A stretch of 64,000 nucleotides of DNA, from assembly GCA_948567375.1 (NCBI GenBank), contig OX419761.1:2110501-2174500 (forward strand). Reading direction: 5' to 3'. The stretch is from Lunularia cruciata. Its lineage: Eukaryota > Streptophyta > Marchantiopsida > Lunulariales > Lunulariaceae. The notes below the pieces were generated by a model. The model made no database searches and was not told where the DNA came from. It saw nothing but the letters and a program-made list of their open reading frames with translations. This document shows, in pieces, positions 13,147 to 23,947 of this stretch (position 1 is the stretch's first letter; every line of letters begins with the position of its first letter). The position numbers and the translations under genes are program-made.

Positions 13147-13162
13147 TGACACCATTGTTGAG
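13147..13162 (+). other. Primer-binding site, decayed tRNA-Asp type
   Basis: TGACACCATTGTTGAG lies seven bases after the left LTR. It matches the plant tRNA-Asp primer site TGGCGCCGTTGCCGGG if every difference is a G-to-A or C-to-T change, as expected from decay of methylated cytosines on either strand. This site type is usual in Tat/Athila elements, and its position supports calling 10777-13139 a 5' LTR. Confidence 0.7.
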
Positions 13163-13559
13163 TATAAAAATCTTGGGAGTGGAAGAATACAAAACCAAAT
13201 TGAAAGCTGATGGTCCATCAAATATGAATGTCTGCACCGAGAGAACAATAGGAGGAGACGACTTGTAGACAAACTTTACAATTTGAAGAAGAAGAATGCG
13301 AGAAGAGCCAACTCAATACTAAAGAATTAGGGAAAGAGGCATTGGACTTACAACTTCTTCACCAAGTGTAAGAAGCATTGCAAGAACTCCAACACAAGAA
13401 AGAAGAAGTAGGGTGATGAGAGTACTTTACACCTCATCATCCCAAACAAAATAAAGATGCAAGCAAATAGACATATTTGTGGGACAAAGCACACCGACTT
13501 CTCCCCAAAACTATCAAGGGAGCCGATTATTTGAAGGAGTTGATTTGTGAGAAGACAAC
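13163..13559 (+). other. Untranslated leader of element 3
   Basis: This lies between primer site and gag. Purine-rich words (GAAGAAGAA, GGAGGAGACGA) occur but no convincing frame. I see nothing else in it. Confidence 0.4.
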
Positions 13560-15430
13560 ATGAATCTTGATTGTACAAGAGTGCCAATACATCTCAAAGT
13601 ATGTCTCAATGAAGACCCATTGTTGAGTTTGGTACCTTGGGACCCTTGGCCTGAAACCAAAGCACAATCACTTGCAAGTACCTTGGGTCAACCAAGTTTG
13701 GTACCTCAGCCGCCTTTTCATCAAAATTACAATATGATGTCTTTCCTTGTTACCAAACAAGCTTACCAAAAGTATGAGGGACTGAACATGGTGAAGATCC
13801 TAATGAGTTGACTGAGGAGTTTGAAGTGCTCTCCTTCACCAATAAGGAGCACAACTCCACTGATTGGCTGCATATTTTCCCAAGTCTACTCTAGAAGAAA
13901 GCTCAGAGTTGATACACTCATGTAACTCAAAAGGGGTTCAAGCCAACCAACTAGACAGAACTTTAGGACAACTTTGTAGAATGATTCTAAGAAGTTGATT
14001 ATGATATAAATGTCTTTGCTGCACTCAACAATTTGAATCATGGCAAGAATGAGAAGTTGAGGGATTATATTTAGTGGTTTCATGGCATTGCTGAACCAAG
14101 TGCCACAACAATCTGGTGTGGTAGGCTATTGTGATGCACAAGCCATTACCTAGTTCCTTGATAAATTATCACCAGAAATTTGTATCTTTACCAGGGAGAG
14201 GAATGTAACTTCCCAAGACAAAGTACTCAAACATGTTGCTGAATACAAGGTGGCCCACTCTCATTCAGCCAATAACAAAAGAAATTGGGAGAAGAAAGAC
14301 AAGAATGCAAGACAAAGAGCCTCTCACAATACCTCACCTTCTTTGGAAGAATCATCTACTTCATCAAGTTCTTCTTTGGAATCAAAAGAAGATGTTAAGC
14401 CAAATAAGAACAAAAGACAAGGAGGAAAGAAAGTATTGTCTACCCCAGCTAAAAGTGTCAATAAGACAGACGCTAAGCTGGAGACTCTTAATAAAGAGTT
14501 TTTGGATTTTAAAATCCAAATGATTGGGGGAAAGGATAGAAGAAAACCTCCTTCAATTGCAAGACCAAACACACTTGAGGAAGTTGGTTTGTGCCAATAA
14601 GAACCAAGAAGTTGGGTTGTGCCAACATGTAGTGCTTGATACTCAAATTGCATTTCTAGTGCAGCAGATTGATTGGGTTCCAAGTTGGGACCAGAACGAG
14701 GAAGAAGAAGTGGTGTACCAGACTCAAGAGGTACAACCCCAAGCAAGCACCTCTTATCAAGGTCCAAGGTATGGTTTGAATACTCCCAAACCAAGCTTCC
14801 CAAGAAGAATACTAATAGGGAATCAAATAGACCTTAGAATGTTGTGCCGAGTGCATGCTATAATTGTGGCTGCATGGCCCATTGGTCCCCAAATTGTCCC
14901 GAGCTGAGAAGCCAGATTGGGTATGTTTCACTTTTTTGGAGCTATAAGGGGTTCAGGCCATGTTGGAAACCAATGTCTCGAACTACTAAACCGAAATCCT
15001 CCAATAAAGTATGTGTAGACTCTAGCTGAGTGAGCTGCACTATAGCCAAAAGGGGATGCCATAGTGAATTGTATTATCCTTGAAAAAGAAAGTCCTCAAG
15101 GAGTGTGTCTAGTTGTAGAAGGGGAATGGACAGTGTTGAGAGTTGAAACACACTTGAGGAAGAAGAAGCATGATGCCAAGGAAGTAAGCACTACTTTGCA
15201 ATCTTTGAGGCAAAGTGACTTGGCCTAAAGCAAGCCTATTGGCTAAGGAGGAGAAGATCTTGGTGAAAGCTAAAGCTAAAGCATTGCAAAAAGAAATCCA
15301 AGAGGCAATGCAAAGAACTTGGGAAATGAGTTTGGAAGGAGACCCAAAGACAAAACCTTTTGTGTTTACAATTGACATCCAATCTAAAGTTGAGGAGTTG
15401 ATTCAAGCCAAGAAACCCAATGTACCTTAG
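13560..15430 (+). pseudogene. gag of element 3, broken
   Basis: Gag would form the capsid-like particle. Frames at 13560-13811 and 14040-14600 give a proline-rich start and a lysine/serine-rich linker. At 14860-14902 there is a zinc knuckle CYNCGCMAHWSPNC with correct CX2CX4HX4C spacing, which would bind RNA. A lysine/alanine-rich helix follows at 15215-15430, possibly the end of gag or the gag-protease linker. At least ten stops or frameshifts make it inactive. Confidence 0.7.
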
Positions 15431-16095
15431 GTTTTATAACACCCATTTGTGCATGTTTGTGTTATTGTGATATTTAATTTGATATTATAAGTACTTGAGA
15501 GATATTATTTATATAGAGATAAAATATGGTTCTACATTAGTCATCATAAGCTAAAGTTAGTCATAGATACGATAGAGAGGACCTTACTTTAGAGGAGGTG
15601 GAAAAAATGAGCACCACTATTTTAGATTCAAGTGTATTGACTTGGTATTATTTCATAGGTGTTTGGCTTTGAGGGAAGAGTTGAGAACTCTTGGACCCAC
15701 AAGCCTTTTTGCTTTGAATTCTTCTATAGTCCAAGGATAGCACATGTGAAGGAATCCTTAACTTAGTAGTTGGGTCAAGATGAGACCACATGCTTAGGAG
15801 AATATTCACATGAATACGGATATTTACTTTTGACTCTATTTTACTTTTAGCCTAGTAACTTGAGTTACTCTAATAATTAGTAGCTTTGGTGCGTAACTAT
15901 TTCACAAGTATATAAACAAAGGATGAGGAGGTACTCATCATCCTTTCATTTGCAACTGTCTCTTTCTCATAGAGTTCTATAGTGAGCAATGGTTTGAGTC
16001 CTGGAGTGTTAACCTTGGAGGAGTATGATGGAGTTGGGGTTCCTTGCCTTCTTAGTCCATGGTGTGCTACCATAATAGTTATTGGAGGTTCATCT
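15431..16095 (+). other. Non-coding stretch inside the gag-pol region of element 3
   Basis: It opens TATAACACCC, which resembles a decayed LTR start (TGTAACACCC), and has no gag or protease similarity I can see. It may be a solo LTR inserted between gag and protease, but I found no matching target duplication, so the origin is open. Confidence 0.3.
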
Positions 16096-16329
16096 TGAGT
16101 GAGAGACAAGCTTGCTCACAATTCAGACCACCGGGACTCTATTCCTCATCTTAAAGAGATCCAAAGTCAAGTTGGATCAAGCCAAGACTTCAAACCCAAA
16201 GATTATGTCAAAGAAGATGAAACTCAAGGGCATACCCCAATAAGATATTATTGCAGATCTGTCATCTACCCAAGCCAATATAACCTTAACACAATTGTGG
16301 GAGGATTTAGAGTTTAGGGTTTAGGAAAA

Positions 16330-16800
16330 GCTTGTATAAGAAAAAGCTAAGGTTGGACTTCAAGAAAGTGAGGATGATCCTTAGGAAGGATCTACTAGCA
16401 ATTTATTGTATTGAGCAAGAAGATTTGGGATCTCCACAAGTAGATGTAGAGATCACAGGTTGTATGATCATATCTGTACACATTGATGCGGCTTCAGGTG
16501 TGAATGTCATGATAGAGGATACCGCACATAGATTGGGTACCATACTTTTGAACCAACACCTCAAATCTTCAAGTTTGCGGATCAAATCAGGGAATGACTC
16601 CTAGGCATGCTGTCCAATATAATAACAATAATTGGATGAGCACCATTCAAACTAAACTATATTGTACTAAGACCAGTGACTAAAATTGGTTACTCATTGT
16701 TGATAGGAAGACCCTGGCTGTATAGCGCCCAAGTGAATGTTGTGAATTGGCACCAAAGGAATTTGAGGTTCAAAGATGACTTGTTTAAGACCAAAAGTTG
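16330..16800 (+). pseudogene. Aspartic protease region of element 3
   Basis: The frame 16332-16604 contains VHIDAASGVNVM, which corresponds to the IDGGSGVNIM active-site region usual in plant Tat/Athila proteases. Here the catalytic D-[ST/G]-G triad reads DAA, so the enzyme would be dead. The protease would have cut the gag-pol polyprotein. Stops follow after 16604. Confidence 0.6.
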
Positions 16801-17227
16801 GTGATTCCCAACTCCAAGGAAACTACTTCATTATGATAAGATGAATCCAAAGATACATCATCTTTGTGTTTAGAAGACTTGGATGAAGAAGTCCAAGTAA
16901 ATTATTTGGAATGTTGTGAGGTGGAGTTCAAAGAAGAAGATCCATATGATGTTGCCTTGAGTAGTAGCAATTTGGAGCAAGGGGATCTAAACTCCATACG
17001 ACTCAGGTTGAGAGCCAAGTCAGCTATGTGGAAGGAGTTATGAACCAATCACAATGATTGTCAAGATGTAGTTTGGGGCAAGGAAAAATTTTAAAATATC
17101 CAAGACGGTCACTTTGGACAAGTTCGTTGGATACATTGCCTTGTTTATTGAGTACCAAGATGTATTTGCCTAATTTATTGATCATATGCTGGGAATCCCC
17201 AGATAATTTGGGGAACATCAGATTGAT

Positions 17228-18068
17228 TTGATTGAAGGTGCAGTTTTGGTTCCGCAATTCCAATACTGCTTGAACCCAAAGTACTCACACTTGGTGAAAG
17301 ATGAAATTGATAACTACTTGGAGGCTAGAATAATTTTTCCAATCTTGAGCATTGAAAGGGTTTCTCACATTGTCATTGTTCCAAAGAAGATGGGGAAGAT
17401 TCAAGTATGCCAAGATTTTTGCAAGCTTAATGTAGTCACAAGGAAGGATCATCATCCTTTGTCTTTTATAGATACCATTTGGACCAAGTAGTAGGTCATC
17501 CTTGTTATAGTTTTCTTGATGGATTTTTAGGCTACAATCAAGTTTCCATTCTAGAGGAAGACAACGATAAGATCCTATTCACTATTAATTGGAGTAGATT
17601 TGCAAACAATCAAATGAACTTTGAGTTGTGTAATGCTCCCATTACTTTCCAGCGGATGATGAATGTGATTTTTAATGACTTTCTTTGGAAGTTTATATGT
17701 AGGTCTTCATTGATGATCTTTGTGTGTTTGGCTGAGAGAGGTACATTTGGACTACCTTTGCCAAACATTTGAAAGGTGTCATTTTTCTGGCTTGTCATTG
17801 CACCAAAAGTAATGTTTTTTTACAATGAAGGAAGGAATTCTGTTGGGGCATCGTATCTCAAGCCAAGGTATTGAAGTTAATGTCAAGAAGGTCAAAGTCA
17901 TCTCAACTATGAAATCTCCTAAAATTATTTGGGAGCATAGAGTCTTCTTTGGACATGTTGGATATTCCAAATGCTTTGTGTCTTTATGCAATGCTAGCTG
18001 CACCTTTGACAAAGCTTTTGAAGAAATCTGAAGGCTTTTGAAGAAATCTGAAGAAACTGGTGGAAGCA
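17228..18068 (+). pseudogene. Reverse transcriptase of element 3, 5' part, cut by insertion
   Basis: Frames 17228-17491 and 17479-17772 give the RT core in order: NPKYSHLVKDEI, SHIVIVPKKMGKIQVCQDF, CYSFLDGFLGYNQV, ELCNAPITFQRMM. The catalytic box follows near 17704-17730 (VFIDDLCVFG in a shifted frame). The thumb region (GHRISSQGIEV, 17847) and the start of the RNase H linker (LTKLLKKS, about 18008) follow. The coding sequence stops at ...VEA (18068), where the solo LTR begins, and resumes in frame at 27941. Several stops and shifts make it inactive. Confidence 0.85.
18064..18068. repeat. Target duplication AAGCA, left copy
   Basis: AAGCA directly precedes TGTGACAACC, the plus-strand end of the solo LTR. 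The identical word follows the other end at 27936-27940. A 5 bp duplication is usual for Ty3/gypsy integrase. Confidence 0.85.
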
Positions 18069-18583
18069 TGTGACAACCCGGCAAATATCACTTTTGCGGT
18101 AATCGAGTAAGTAAAGTTTGTTCACGCAGAGATACGAGTCAGAATTGGTCAAATACGAAGCAAAGTAACAATTTCAGTTCTTCTTGGTTGCATCTTTAAT
18201 CTCTCAGGTAGAAACCACACCCAAAAGAGAGTAACAAGCACTGATTTGCAGTCTTGTCACAAATTCACACTCCTTAATCACAACTCCATCAAATATTTCC
18301 AAACAATCTTGATTGTGATGATTCAAGCTCTCCCAAAAACGGCACTTCACTGCAAAACGACTTCACCTCAGAATTTTGTTCCACCCCTCCACTAAAGGCA
18401 CAACTTTCTCGATCGAAATTGCTTCACATCAACCTCACACTGCACTCACAAATGCAGAATACTACCAACACTACAATTCCTCTCAGATCTATCAAGGCAT
18501 TGCTCCGATTGCACTTCACACAGGATCAAACACACAGAATGAAGATCAAGGCTGTGTAATCCAACATCCAACAAACACACTGA

Positions 18584-18588
18584 CTTGC
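18584..18588. repeat. Target duplication CTTGC, left copy
   Basis: CTTGC precedes the left LTR of the chromovirus and recurs after its right LTR at 24688-24692, proving a single clean insertion. Confidence 0.95.
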
Positions 18589-19329
18589 TGTCATACTCCA
18601 AGGACAAGAGAAGAGAGAAAACACAGATTGCACACTCAAACATTCGATGCCCCAAGGGAGCACCTTCTCTTTATTATATAGACAAAGAGGATCTCCTCCA
18701 AGGAAGCTCCACCATAGGATTAGGGACACAGATAGGTGACATGTCAGCAAGCTCCACCCTTGGATTACTTACTTGGATGGGTGACATGTCTGGTCTAGGT
18801 CCTATCTGGTTGGTCAAACCAGCTTTGACCGGAGGGAATCTTTTAGGGAATCTTCCTATAGGAATCTCATAATCACATGAGTAAGGTACTGTTGGAAAGC
18901 TCTCGACGAGACGAACCAAGGGGGAGGGAAGGCCAACCTTTCCTTTGTTGGGGGGGGGGGATCTGCACATTTTTGAGGCCTAATTCATCCATTTAGGCCT
19001 CCAAAATTGCCTTCAAAGATTTCAGGCATATTTCGGTTCCTACTCTATTAGTAGAAGTCCCCTTTTGGTGATACCTATTTCTGATCTGTTAAGTACATCA
19101 TGTGTAACATCCTTCCAGATGTTACCAAACCAATTCTCACCTTTAAATCATATGTCTAGCTATTGGTTCTAAGGTTCTCAAGTCTATTTCGGTTTCTGCT
19201 CTATTAGTAGAAGTACTCTTTTGGTGATACTTCTATCTGATCTATTTTGACCATCATGTATAACATCATTCTAGATGTTACCAAACCAAATTTCACATCT
19301 AGATCATATGGCTAACCCTTGCTATTACA
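18589..19329 (-). repeat. 3' LTR of element 1
   Basis: It starts TGTCATACTCC and ends GCTATTACA on the plus strand; the family ends are TGTAATA...TATTACA, a short inverted repeat. It contains a run of 11 Gs (18950-18960) and a TATA-like box on the minus strand (18671-18680). Confidence 0.95.
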
Positions 19330-19345
19330 GACCTCCCTCCTTTTA
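19330..19345 (-). other. Polypurine tract of element 1
   Basis: On the minus strand AAAAGGAGGGAGGTC directly precedes the 3' LTR. It would prime plus-strand DNA synthesis. It overlaps the stop codon of pol (19343-19345). Confidence 0.85.
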
Positions 19346-20645
19346 AGACGCAACGTCTTCATTGTGCAATTGTTGCTCAAATGCTTGCACCAACACCGGT
19401 GCATGTGCCAAATTGGCAGCGGGTTCCAAGGTTGCTTCATAGACGGGGTAACCTTTTCATTGTACTAGATATTCCACCCGCGGATGGCGAGTACCACGCA
19501 TGCGCTTTTGGAGAATCCGCTCCATTTCATATTCCTCTGTGCCATCAATGACTGTCGGACAAGGTCAAATGTCCTGTGTGGAAGTACCTTGGCCTGATCG
19601 TGGAGCATATCTGCATAATAGGGAGACATGGAACACAGGATGGATCTTCATGTGTGGTGGTAGCTCAAGGTGATAGGCCACAGCGCTGATGCGACAAAGA
19701 ATCGAGAAAGGCCCAATAAAACGAGGTCTGAGCTTACGAGATCCAACTAATATGAGGTTGGTTGTCGATAGCCACACTTGATCCCCAACATTGAACTCCA
19801 TGTGCCTACGGTGTGCATCAGCATACTGCTTTTGTCAATTTTGCGCAATCTGTAACTTGTGCTTGGCGCTCTCCGCACCTTGTTGGATTCTAGAAACAAA
19901 TGTGTTGACTGCATCAACCTTGGTAGTCACTGGACAGATCTTCATCAAGCTAGAAGGTGTGAAGGGATGCTCACCATACATGAGGAAGAACGGAGTGACC
20001 TGGGTGGAGGCATTCACTGAATTTTTGTAAGCAAATTCCACCAACGGTAGTAGGGTGTCCCACCTCTCTTGCTCTTCTAAGGTGAAGCCGCGTAACATGT
20101 CTTCAATCGTGCGATTAGCCCGCTCTGTTTGGCCATCTGTTTGTTTTGAAGAAACCAAAGAGTGTTTGCCAAAACAAACTGGTGAATTGGGTGCCTCTAT
20201 CGGTGATGAGTACTCTAGACAAGCCATGGTGAGCAAAGACTGCATCTAAGTATAGTTGAGCTAGTTGTGGAGCGGTCACCTCCTTGGTGGTAGGGCGTAC
20301 ATGAATCATTTTGCTGAGCCGGTCCACAAAGACCACAATGGAGTCAAACCCTGAGGTGGTCTTGGGTAATTCACATACGAGATCCATACTCACTTGTTCC
20401 CAACGTTGGGTAGGAGTGGGAAGAGGTTGAAAGAGCCCTGCAGGAGCTTGATTAGAAGCTTTGTTCTGTTGACAAAGTAGGCAGCTACGCACATAGTCCA
20501 TCACGTTGTTGCTCATCTTGGGCCAATAGTAATGGCGCTTGACTGCCTCCAAGGTCTTGTCCACTCCAACATGAGCTGCAATGGCCGAATCATGACATTC
20601 CGCTAGAATGGTGGTGCGTAATTCTGGGACATTTGGGATCCACAA
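19343..20645 (-). pseudogene. Integrase and chromodomain of element 1, broken
   Basis: The integrase N-terminal HHCC finger is present (H and H in CHDSAIAAHVG, then CLLCQQ). The catalytic core shows VSMDLVCELP, LITDRGTQF and the glutamate in QTERANRT. Between the last two a 32 bp deletion near 20143 relative to element 4 shifts the frame. The C-terminal strand region FNVGDQVWLS (19565-19801) follows. The chromodomain (19343-19560), which would direct insertion by reading histone marks, has a stop where element 4 has the tryptophan of VQWKGYP and a leucine in place of the tryptophan of EATWEP. The enzyme is dead. Confidence 0.9.
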
Positions 20646-20711
20646 TCGGCCCTCCCGAAAGGTGAGTCCTTGGGTGTTGGTGAAACCTTTGGACGATTGC
20701 GCTCCTACAAT

Positions 20712-22670
20712 CTATGGATCAGTTTTTGTAGCAGCTAGAATATCTTGCCAGAATTCAGGGTTAGTCTTAACCTCTGCCGCCAAGTTGTTGGCCATTGGCA
20801 TGTGGGTGAATGCATCTGCAAGTTGCTTCTTACCTTCCACGTAGGTGATTGTCATGTTGAAGCGTTGTCGCCACTCTGCCCACCGAATTTGGCGAAGAGA
20901 TAGATCCTTCTGCGTCTTGAGGTAGACTAGAGGTTTGTGGTCTGTCTCTACTACAAATGCCTTCTCGCCTAGGTAGTGCTTCCAATGCTTGGTTGCTAGA
21001 ACGATGGCCAGCTCTTCTCGTTCTGTGGTGTGGTAGTTGTGCTCTACCGGTAACAACTTTCAAGAGAAATATGCAATTGGATGCCATCCGTCATGCCACT
21101 CTTGTTGTAGGACTGCTCCTATTGCTACGCCTGATGCATCGGTAGCCAACTTGATTGGACGTTTTGGGTCATACCACTTCAAGATTGGTGCATGTAGCAA
21201 GGCGGCTTTCAATTCTTGAAAGGCCAACTCTTGTGCAGTTCCCCATGTCCACTTCTTCCCCTTGCCAAGTAGTGTTGTTAAAGACAGTGCAACCTTGGAG
21301 AAGTCCTTGACAAATCTATGATAGAATCCCGTCAACCCCAAGAAGCTCTTAAGTTGAGTCTGATCTTCTGGGGCACTCCATTTTTGAATGACCTCTATTT
21401 TATCTGTCAATACTTGAATGCCCTCTGCACTTACTCTATGCCCTAAGTAGTCTACTTCAGACTTGCCAAACTCACACTTTGAGATTTTGGCGTACAACTG
21501 ATTTTGTCTTAGAATCTGGAGGACCTCTCGTAGATGTTGTTTGTGTTCTGTCATCGTGCTACTATATACTAAGATATCATCCAAGAAGACGATAACAGAC
21601 TTATCCAAGTATGGACAAAATATGTCATTCATTAGGCTCATGAAAGTGGCAGGCGCATTGGTGAGGCCAAAAGGCATCACAAGATACTCAAAGTGGCCAT
21701 ACTTGGTTCAAAAGGCAGTTTTGTACACATCCTCCTCTGCAATTCAAATTTGATTGTAACCGCTCCGCAAGTCCAGTTTGGTGAAGTATCTCGCTCCATG
21801 GAGTTGATCAAACAAGTCATCCATGCGAGGTAAGGGGTATTTGTTCTTCACTATTTGCTGATTGAGACCCCGATAGTCAATGCACATGCGCATTGTACCA
21901 TCCTTCTTCTTCACAAACAAGACAAGAGCCCCATATGGTGATATGCTAGGTTGGATGAACCCTTTCTGTAGCATCTCCTCAATTTGAGTCTTACACTCCT
22001 CCAACTCATGAGGTGATAGGCGATATGGGGCCTTACAAGGAGGTGTCTTCCCCGGGAGTGTCTCTATTTTGTGATCTACTCGCCTTGTAGGTGGTAATCC
22101 TGAGGGTAGATCATCGGGAAAGACATCTTGAAACTCATCCACCACATCCTTCAATTTCTCAGGAATTTGTCCAGCGAGTTGTGCACTCTAGACTTCTCTT
22201 ATTAGACCCATAAAACATCTATCGGTCTTATAGATAGTTGTTGTCCCTACGACATACAGAGGCAATTTCTGCCTGTGTGATTTTTCTTTAACTCCAATGA
22301 TTGACCATTGGTGGGTTCTCACTACTTTCTTCCTCCAATCCACCATTGGGTTGTACTGCTCCATCCATGGCATGCCTAAAATTGCATCATAACGGGCTAA
22401 TTGTATCACTCGCCACTCAATTGCTTTCTGATATTCTCCTACAGAGAGGGTTACCCGTCTAGATAATGATTCAATCTTCTCTGTTTGCCCATTTGGTAAC
22501 TCTACTTCTTCACTTCCATCTCTCTCTAGATCCATTCCCAAGCTTATTGCAACAGAGCGAGACAAGAAATTCTCTGTTGCTCCCTGATCTATTAATACTC
22601 TCACTTGATTACCTTCTAGGATTCCATTCACGATAATCAATTGTGAGGTTGCCTTTTGGGATCTTTGCAC
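20712..22670 (-). pseudogene. Protease, RT and RNase H of element 1
   Basis: Protease (22188-22670) has VRVLIDQGATENFLS, with DQG in place of the usual D[ST]G. RT (about 21290-22154) has [41 protein letters not shown] and the catalytic [13 protein letters not shown]. RNase H (20712-21250) has [23 protein letters not shown]-like wording (REELAIVLATKHW) and VETDHKPLVYL. The reading frame is interrupted near 22155-22187 and 21680-21743 and again at about 21057. Together these would copy the element's RNA into DNA. Confidence 0.9.
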
Positions 22671-23344
22671 ATTATTCTTCTTCCTTCCCTTGCTTCTCTG
22701 CTTCCTTATTGAGCCAGTAAGGCCGCGAGGTACATTTACTGGTGGTCTTTGTTTTCCGAAGTGGTTTCCACCTCCTCCTCTTCAATGTGCCTCTCCATGT
22801 TGTTCAAAGATCGCCTATATGAAGGCCGAGGGCCTCTAGGGAAACGAGTGCGACAATTGGTAGATATGTGCGCAATACGGCCACAATTGTAACAACGGTG
22901 TTGTTCTCCTCGAGTCCCTTCTCCTCATGGGACTCCATCTCTTTGTTCTTCTACCCGTCCCCGCTCTCCTTGAAGCGGCCGTGCTCCTCGATCCCGGAAT
23001 TGAAGGTTGCCCAATTCCATCGATACTGGTCAATTCATTCTTGAGATCCAATTCTCCACTACTCCCATCATACGCAGCCCCTTGTAAGGCTCGATGTTGC
23101 AGGTCTTCTTCATCCGGAGTAGCAGTGTGGCTTCATCGTTGATAGGGTTTGTAGGCACGGGTGCCTCTCCAAGTACTTCAGTCGTAGGTACTGGGTTTTG
23201 AGACGGCTCTTCTTCTTGCATGGCTTGATCGTTCCTGAGGATCTGCACTTGACTTTGCAATGTCTCCATGGTCATCTTAATCTCTCAAAATTCATTCAAC
23301 ATCCCTTGCATTCCTTGCACCAGCTCTTGCAACTGCGGATCCAT
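22671..23344 (-). pseudogene. gag of element 1 with internal deletion
   Basis: The start MDPQLQ lies at 23344. A short helical N-terminal region (23030-23275) ends at VVENWISRMN. Relative to element 4 the next roughly 0.45-0.5 kb is missing (junction near 23029), which removes most of the capsid region. The zinc knuckle RCYNCGRIAHISTNC (about 22850-22895) remains. Such a gag could not assemble particles. Confidence 0.85.
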
Positions 23345-23377
23345 GGTTCCTGCAACACCCAATTGCTAACGTCTACT

Positions 23378-23581
23378 TCAATACAGAGTCAATATAATCA
23401 CTCTGGAAGGCGCATGAACTATCGGAACTACCATTGGGACCTCAGAAGCTATCACTCGTTGATAATACTCCTCACCAAAATTCCTAACCACAAAATCTCT
23501 AAACATCAATTTCGGCCTCACTACATAACGGATTTCTACTTGAGTGTTGAAAGGGAGAGGATTTGGGACATTCATATCCAT
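23378..23581 (-). CDS. Leader ORF, second module (element 1)
   Basis: This 67-codon frame lies between the primer site and gag. It begins MDMNVPNPLPF and contains VVRNFGEEYYQRVIASEVP. It aligns with the ORF directly upstream (23586-23807) over the pattern PF...I....V..FG.E....V..S..P.V.P.V....R..I..., so the two look like tandem copies of one module. The same ORF is present in element 4 with one CGA-to-TGA change. The function is unknown. Confidence 0.45.
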   Translation of the reverse strand: MDMNVPNPLPFNTQVEIRYVVRPKLMFRDFVVRNFGEEYYQRVIASEVPMVVPIVHAPSRVIILTLY

Positions 23582-23585
23582 ATTA

Positions 23586-23807
23586 TCATAATAGAATGTA
23601 GATCGTCAAATCCCACTCTCTGTCATATATCACCAAAGGTAGAATCACCGGGTTTGGTGAGTTCATCACTCTGTCCATGAATTCCGCACCAAAGTGATAA
23701 ACTAGCGATACTCTCATCTGCTCATGCTGGATGTACATAACCTTGATGTGGAATGGGTTTGAGAATGGAAAGCTAGGTGCGGGAAATTGTCCACCTGGTG
23801 CATCCAT
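23586..23807 (-). CDS. Leader ORF, first module (element 1)
   Basis: A 73-codon frame begins MDAPGGQFPAPSFPF and contains LVYHFGAEFMDRVMNS. It is nearly identical in element 4 (38037-38258). A diverged copy survives at 57462-57630 in unrelated surroundings. It ends in TGA just before the next module, which begins one frame over. I recognise no known domain. Retention in two elements and a third locus suggests it was once translated, perhaps as a pre-gag product. Confidence 0.5.
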   Translation of the reverse strand: MDAPGGQFPAPSFPFSNPFHIKVMYIQHEQMRVSLVYHFGAEFMDRVMNSPNPVILPLVIYDREWDLTIYILL

Positions 23808-23934
23808 CCCATCCGCTCTCTAAAGTCCTTCCTAAGTCTAGCGATTACTCTATGTTCTCCACCTCAAATTACTCAGTTTCAGTAGTTCGTGCTATTCCAA
23901 GAGGGGTGACCCACTCTCTTGGACTAGAACACTC

Positions 23935-23946
23935 GCTCTGATACCA
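23935..23946 (-). other. Primer-binding site, tRNA-iMet (element 1)
   Basis: TGGTATCAGAGC on the minus strand begins one base inside the 5' LTR. This is the canonical plant initiator-Met tRNA primer site. Confidence 0.95.
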
Positions 23947-23947
23947 T

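Noticed and set aside
18526-18750. Open frame starting MLTCHLSVSL, recurring at three further sites
   Set aside because: It lies inside the chromovirus LTRs and recurs only because the LTRs do. It spans the TATA-like box and has no protein-like features.
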